Origin: an uncultured Oscillospiraceae bacterium
Lineage (GTDB): Bacteria; Bacillota; Clostridia; Oscillospirales; Oscillospiraceae
Direction of reading: 5' to 3'
Assembly (NCBI GenBank): GCA_934569215.1
Contig: CAKTKF010000017.1
Span: 1-10,541 of the forward strand
DNA: 10,541 nt
Shown: positions 6,712 through 10,541 of the stretch, in pieces
Layout of the letters: every line of letters starts with the position of its first letter
How positions within the stretch are numbered: the stretch's first letter is position 1
Position numbers and translations under genes: made by a program
The notes under the pieces: generated by a model
What the model saw: the letters and a program-made list of their open reading frames with translations, nothing else
Database searches by the model: none
Told to the model about the DNA's origin: nothing

Positions 6712-7446
6712 ATGGCACATCTGCGTTGTGATTTCCGGTCGGATGCCATGGCAATGAATACCTCCATGACCGTGATTTTGCCGGAGAAAACCGATTTGTC
6801 CCAGGTGCCGGTTGTGTATCTGCTCCACGGGCTGGAGGACAACTGCACGGGCTGGACGCGGTACACCAGCGTGGAGCGTTATGCCCGGGAAAAGGGCGCT
6901 GCGCTGGTGATCCCGGAGGTTCAGCGAAGCTTCTATACGGACATGGAGCAGGGAATTCCCTATTTCACCTTTATCCATGACGAGCTGCCGGAGATTTGCC
7001 GGGGCTTTTTTGGGTTCTCCGCCCGGCGGGAGAAGAACTACATGATGGGTCTTTCCATGGGCGGCTACGGCACGCTGAAATGCGTGCTGCAAACCCCGGA
7101 GCGTTACGCCGGCGCGGCGACTTTCTCCGCCGTGGCGGATATCGAGGAATTTGCCGCCGGGCAGACAGCCGCGGAGAAACGAGAGCTTCAGGCCGTGTTC
7201 GGCCAGTCCCTGGAAATCCCGGCGGACTGCAATCTGCTGACACTGGCAGAAAAAGCGGATGCGTCCGGGCTGCCGAAGCTTTATATGGCCTGCGGCGAGC
7301 AGGACGGTCTGTACGCCGCTAACGTGCGGCTGACGGACAAGCTGACGGCGTTGGGCGCGGATATCCGGTTTGAACACTGGGAGGGCATCCACAACTGGGT
7401 GTTCTGGGACGCGGCGGTTCGGAAGGCTCTGGATTACCTACTGTAG
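6712..7446 (+). CDS. Alpha/beta-hydrolase esterase (EstA/tributyrin esterase-like, Esterase PF00756 family)
   Basis: A 244 aa cytoplasmic esterase without a signal peptide. The alpha/beta-hydrolase features are visible in order: oxyanion region LLHGLEDN (37-44), nucleophile elbow GLSMGG with Ser115, candidate acid Asp198 in CGEQDGLY, and His227 in GIHNWVFWD. This layout fits the small EstA-type acyl/acetyl esterases of Firmicutes and the wider S-formylglutathione hydrolase/feruloyl esterase group. It starts two bases after the murQ stop, with the MurQ C-terminal codons supplying a purine-rich site (GGGGGAGAA), so it is translated with murQ. The true substrate is unknown. Its place in a MurNAc operon suggests removal of O-acetyl groups from imported O-acetylated MurNAc, or of another ester on salvaged cell-wall material. 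That is inference from context only. A general short-chain esterase is the conservative reading. Confidence 0.87.
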   Translation: MAHLRCDFRSDAMAMNTSMTVILPEKTDLSQVPVVYLLHGLEDNCTGWTRYTSVERYAREKGAALVIPEVQRSFYTDMEQGIPYFTFIHDELPEICRGFFGFSARREKNYMMGLSMGGYGTLKCVLQTPERYAGAATFSAVADIEEFAAGQTAAEKRELQAVFGQSLEIPADCNLLTLAEKADASGLPKLYMACGEQDGLYAANVRLTDKLTALGADIRFEHWEGIHNWVFWDAAVRKALDYLL

Positions 7447-7464
7447 GACGAAAGGAAAAAACGG

Positions 7465-8352
7465 ATGGACTTTATTGCAGGAGTAGACGGCGGCGGCACC
7501 AAGACCAAGGTAGTCTGCGCCTCGCCGGAGGGGAAGGTGCTGGACACCGCGGTGTTCGGCCCCTTCAATATGAACAGCATCGGCGCGGAACGATTCTCCG
7601 CGCTGCTGCGGGAGCTTTGCGCCTATCTGAACGGAGTGGGCCATTGCCGTGCGCTTTGCATCGGCTCCGCCGGTATCAGCAACAGGGAAATGACCCGTAT
7701 CGTAGAGACGGAAATGACCCGGGGCGGCATCGAAAACTGGAAGCTGGTAGGCGACCAGGTGATCGCCCTGAACGGCGCGCTGTCCGGCGAAGCGGGCATT
7801 GCCCTGATTGCCGGCACCGGCTCCATTTGCTTCGGAAAAAACGGGGCGGGGGAGTATGCCCGTTCCGGCGGCTGGGGACATCTGATCGGCGATGAGGGCA
7901 GCGGCTACGCTCTGGGCAGGGATGCCCTGGCGGCCATCGCCCGCGCCTGGGACGGCTGGGGCGAGAAGACGCTGCTGTCCCGGCTTCTGGCCGAACAGAT
8001 GGAGTTGGATGATCAGAAGAAGATCATTTCCTACACCTACGGCGGCGACAAGAGCCGGATCGCGGCATTGGCGCCCCTGGTGGAGCAGGCAGCCGGGCAG
8101 GGCGACGGGGTCGCTCTGGCAATCATCCGGGACAATGCCGTCAAGATGACCGGCTTAGTCGGCGCGGTGGCGCGTCAGCTGGATATTAAAGCCGGAAAGG
8201 TCGCCATGCTGGGCGGACTGCTGGAGCATGACACCAAGCTTCGGGAGACATTTGTCGCGGAAATGGGCAGGCAGTACCCCGCCCTTACCTGCACGGAGCC
8301 GGAGCAGGACGCGGCGGCCGGTGCGCTGATGCTGGCAAAAGAAATGCTGTGA
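7465..8352 (+). CDS. murK: BadF/BadG-family amino-sugar kinase (MurNAc/GlcNAc kinase, MurK-like)
   Basis: A 295 aa kinase of the ASKHA fold, BadF/BadG/BcrA/BcrD branch, which includes human GlcNAc kinase and clostridial MurK. MurK of Clostridium acetobutylicum phosphorylates both MurNAc and GlcNAc at O6. Motifs seen are phosphate-1 loop VDGGGTKTK (7-15), candidate catalytic Asp97 in LVGDQ, phosphate-2 loop IAGTGSICFG (115-124), the subfamily block GGWGHLIGDEGSGYALG (135-151) and the adenosine motif LGGLL (249-253). The spacer after the esterase is 18 bases, with AAAGGA at 7451-7456 as ribosome-binding site. Sitting between murQ and anmK, it most likely makes MurNAc-6-phosphate from MurNAc imported without phosphorylation. 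GlcNAc kinase activity alone is the alternative. The protein could also serve both sugars, sending GlcNAc-6-phosphate and MurNAc-6-phosphate to the same end point. Family assignment is secure; substrate is inferred. Confidence 0.88.
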   Translation: MDFIAGVDGGGTKTKVVCASPEGKVLDTAVFGPFNMNSIGAERFSALLRELCAYLNGVGHCRALCIGSAGISNREMTRIVETEMTRGGIENWKLVGDQVIALNGALSGEAGIALIAGTGSICFGKNGAGEYARSGGWGHLIGDEGSGYALGRDALAAIARAWDGWGEKTLLSRLLAEQMELDDQKKIISYTYGGDKSRIAALAPLVEQAAGQGDGVALAIIRDNAVKMTGLVGAVARQLDIKAGKVAMLGGLLEHDTKLRETFVAEMGRQYPALTCTEPEQDAAAGALMLAKEML

Positions 8353-8361
8353 GGTGACAAT

Positions 8362-9546
8362 ATGCACCCAATCGTAGAATGTATGGAAAAAGACAGCCGT
8401 CTCGTGGTGGGACTGATGTCCGGCACCTCAGCCGACGGCGTGGATGCGGCGCTGTGCCGGATCACCGGCCATGGAACGGCGTCTAAAATCGAACAGCTGG
8501 GCTTTGTCTTCCAGCCCTTTACCGGGGAAATTCGCCGGGAAATTCTGCGGCTGGCCAGCGGCAACAGCGCCTGCGCGGCGGATTTCTGCAAGATGAATTT
8601 CCTCCTGGGGGAGCTGTACGTCCAGGCGGTGGAGGCGCTGTGCGCCCAGACCGGCGTCCGGGCGGAGCAGATCGACCTTATCGGCAGCCACGGCCAGACC
8701 TTCTGGCACATTCCGCTGCCGGAAACCTACTTGGGACACAGCTTCCGCAGTACCTTCCAGCTGGGGGAAGGCTCCGTGCTGGCGCAGCGGTTCGGCTGCC
8801 CGGTGGTGAGCGATTTCCGGGTTCGGGACGTGGCGGCGGATGGCCTGGGGGCGCCCCTGGTACCCTACAGTGAATTTTTGATTTACCGCAGCGAGACCGA
8901 GTGCGTGGCCTTGCAGAACATCGGCGGCATCGGCAATATCACCTGCCTGCTCCCGGACTGCCGGTTGGAGGATGTGTTCGCCTTTGATACCGGCCCGGGC
9001 AACATGGTCATGGACGCGGTTTATACGGAGCTGACCGGCGGAGAGAAGGCCTTCGACGAGGGCGGTGCTTACGCCGCCGGAGGGAAGGTGCATGAGAAGC
9101 TGCTGGAAACGCTGATGCAGGATCCCTACCTTGCGCAGAAGCCTCCGAAAACCACCGGACGGGAATACTACGGCCCCGACTTCGTGAAGAAAATCATGGA
9201 CTACGCCCGCCAGGAACACATTTCCGGGCAGGATCTGATGGCCACGGTGACGGACTACACGGCGCAGACCATCCGCTACAGCGTGGAGCATTATTTCCCT
9301 CGCAAGCCGGATAAGCTGATCATCGGCGGCGGCGGAAGCATGAATAAGACCCTGGTGCGGGCGGTGGCCAAGGCGCTGCCGGAGTGCCGGGTTCTGACCA
9401 ACGAGGATCTGGGATATGACAGCAACGCCAAGGAGGCCGTGGCCTTCGCGGTGATGGCCAATGAAACGATTTTTGCCGGATGCAACAACGTCCCCACGGT
9501 CACGGGGGCGGGGAATCCGGTGGTTATGGGGAAAATCAGCCTGTAA
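8362..9546 (+). CDS. anmK: Anhydro-N-acetylmuramic acid kinase AnmK
   Basis: A cytoplasmic kinase that opens the 1,6-anhydro ring of anhydro-MurNAc while phosphorylating O6, giving MurNAc-6-phosphate for MurQ. At 394 aa it is slightly longer than E. coli AnmK. Family motifs are GLMSGTSADGVD (17-28), GSHGQTFWH (108-116), SDFRVRDVAADGLGAPLVP (150-168), FDTGPGN (208-214), GREYYG (266-271), IIGGGGSMNK (320-329) and the closing DSNAKEAVAFA (353-363). Asp156 in the third block is the likely catalytic base. That block usually reads DxAxGGQGAPL, and here Gly and Gln are replaced by Asp160 and Leu162. The start at 8362 uses GAGGTGA (8351-8357) over the murK stop; a later ATG at 8383 is possible. The substrate arises from lytic transglycosylases, so it probably comes from Gram-negative or phage-lysed neighbours. 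The next gene begins seven bases downstream, in the same frame. Confidence 0.96.
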   Translation: MHPIVECMEKDSRLVVGLMSGTSADGVDAALCRITGHGTASKIEQLGFVFQPFTGEIRREILRLASGNSACAADFCKMNFLLGELYVQAVEALCAQTGVRAEQIDLIGSHGQTFWHIPLPETYLGHSFRSTFQLGEGSVLAQRFGCPVVSDFRVRDVAADGLGAPLVPYSEFLIYRSETECVALQNIGGIGNITCLLPDCRLEDVFAFDTGPGNMVMDAVYTELTGGEKAFDEGGAYAAGGKVHEKLLETLMQDPYLAQKPPKTTGREYYGPDFVKKIMDYARQEHISGQDLMATVTDYTAQTIRYSVEHYFPRKPDKLIIGGGGSMNKTLVRAVAKALPECRVLTNEDLGYDSNAKEAVAFAVMANETIFAGCNNVPTVTGAGNPVVMGKISL

Positions 9547-9552
9547 AAGCTT

Positions 9553-10541
9553 ATGGAAAACAGAATTCGACCTGAAAACCGGAAAAAACCGAATTTTGAA
9601 GTTTTCGAAAAGGTTTTTGACCCGGTCATTCCCGGCATTATCACAGCGGGACTCTGCTCCGGCTTCGCGGCACTGATCGCCCAGTTTGTACCGGGTTACG
9701 CGGAAAACCCGGTCAGTGCCGCAGTATATTATTTACTGTCACTGGTGAGTACCGCCTTCATGAGCTTCATGCCCGCCTGGGTGGGCTATTCCGCCTGCGA
9801 TCAGTTCGGCGGAACGGCCATCCTGGGCGGAATGCTGGGCATGATCACGGGGCTGAGCGAGGTCAACGACCTGGCGCAGACCCTGGGACTTTACAATGCC
9901 GCTGACCCCGCCGCGTCCATTCTGTGCAGCGGCCGGGGCGGCGTGCTGGCGGCCATTCTGGGCGGCTGGCTTCTGGCGCGGCTGGAAAACTGGCTGCACA
10001 AACGGATGCCCAAGAGCGTGGACATGGTGCTGACGCCCTTCTGCACATTTCTATTGGTGCTGGTGCCGTATCTGCTGCTGGTCATGCCCCTGACCGGCCT
10101 GATCTCTACGGTGCTGTGCGGCGGCGTGCGGCTGGTGTGCATGAGCGAGCATCCGGCGGTACGGATTCTCGCGGGCTACGGCTGTACGGCGGTGTTCCTG
10201 GTGGCGGTGATGATGGGGATGCAGTATGCCTTTGTGGCGCTGTATTCCATGGAGCTGGACAGCTACGGCTACGTGACGCTGTTTCCCACGCTGGCAATGG
10301 CCGGTGCGGGACAGGTGGGCGCGGGGCTGGCGCTGCTGGTGAAAGCCCGGAAGACCGGAAACGCCCGGTTTGCCAACGTGATTGGGGCGACCATCGTCCC
10401 GGGCATGATGGGCGTGGGTACGCCGCTGCTCTACGGCGTGACGCTGCCCCTGGGCAGACCCTTTGTGACGGCCTGTCTCGGCGGCGGCTTTGGCGGCGCG
10501 TTTATTATGGCCTGCGGCGTGGCGTCCTCCGGCTGGGGAGC
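9553..10541 (+). CDS. PTS EIIC-like membrane permease, MurP/sucrose branch (partial, runs off right edge)
   Basis: An open frame from the ATG at 9553 to the window end encodes 329 codons of a multi-helix membrane protein. It resembles the EIIC domain of the sucrose/beta-glucoside/MurNAc PTS branch: VFDPVIPGIITAGL (21-34), RGGVLAAILGGWLLARLE (128-145), LAMAGAGQVGAGLAL (248-262), and GVGTPLLYGVTLPLGRPF (287-304) followed by a Gly-rich helix. MurP of E. coli has an EIIB domain in front; here only a 20-residue polar head precedes EIIC. Two family landmarks look altered. The GMHH block reads GMQY (222-225), and the glutamate of the GIxEP block is Thr290. Without these and EIIB, phosphorylating transport is doubtful. 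Uptake of unmodified MurNAc or anhydro-MurNAc, phosphorylated later by MurK or AnmK, is a plausible role. No good Shine-Dalgarno site precedes the ATG, so coupling to anmK is likely. The C-terminus is outside the window. Confidence 0.85.
   Translation, partial: MENRIRPENRKKPNFEVFEKVFDPVIPGIITAGLCSGFAALIAQFVPGYAENPVSAAVYYLLSLVSTAFMSFMPAWVGYSACDQFGGTAILGGMLGMITGLSEVNDLAQTLGLYNAADPAASILCSGRGGVLAAILGGWLLARLENWLHKRMPKSVDMVLTPFCTFLLVLVPYLLLVMPLTGLISTVLCGGVRLVCMSEHPAVRILAGYGCTAVFLVAVMMGMQYAFVALYSMELDSYGYVTLFPTLAMAGAGQVGAGLALLVKARKTGNARFANVIGATIVPGMMGVGTPLLYGVTLPLGRPFVTACLGGGFGGAFIMACGVASSGWG

Overview
The window is GC-rich, densely packed and coded entirely on the + strand. The Shine-Dalgarno sites are strong (AGGAGG type) and the first gene encodes a Gram-positive style lipoprotein. 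Together with a clostridial-type MurNAc salvage cluster this suggests a Firmicute of class Clostridia, probably a gut Oscillospiraceae/Ruminococcaceae relative. That assignment is an inference from style, not from a marker gene.

Region 1 (19-5665) is a complete five-gene peptide-type (Dpp/Opp/App family) ABC importer: a lipoprotein substrate-binding protein, two inner-membrane permeases and two ATPases. The four genes after the first are spaced by 1-15 bases. The binding-protein gene is set apart from the first permease by 281 bases holding a terminator-like hairpin (1641-1690), then a 162-base near-perfect palindromic element (1690-1851). This arrangement would make far more binding protein than membrane complex.

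Region 2 (5666-5812) is a 147-base non-coding gap. It holds a MITE-like hairpin flanked by a 4-base direct repeat (5675-5744). After it comes a GAAA-capped hairpin whose CCTCC strand could instead pair with the Shine-Dalgarno site of the next gene, a candidate translational switch.

Region 3 (5813-10541) is a tight MurNAc/anhydro-MurNAc salvage operon: MurQ etherase, an alpha/beta-hydrolase esterase, a BadF/MurK-type amino-sugar kinase, AnmK, and a PTS EIIC-like membrane protein that runs off the right edge. AnmK and the MurK-like kinase both yield MurNAc-6-phosphate, which MurQ converts to GlcNAc-6-phosphate and D-lactate. The EIIC-like protein has no EIIB domain in front of it. It also appears to lack both signature sugar-site residues of its family: the GMHH histidines read GMQY, and the GIxEP glutamate reads Thr. 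With a cytosolic sugar kinase beside it, the most interesting reading of the window is a PTS fold converted into a non-phosphorylating amino-sugar permease.

The upstream importer may supply peptides or muropeptides to the same pathway. No clear terminator separates it from murQ, but this link is inference from neighbourhood only.
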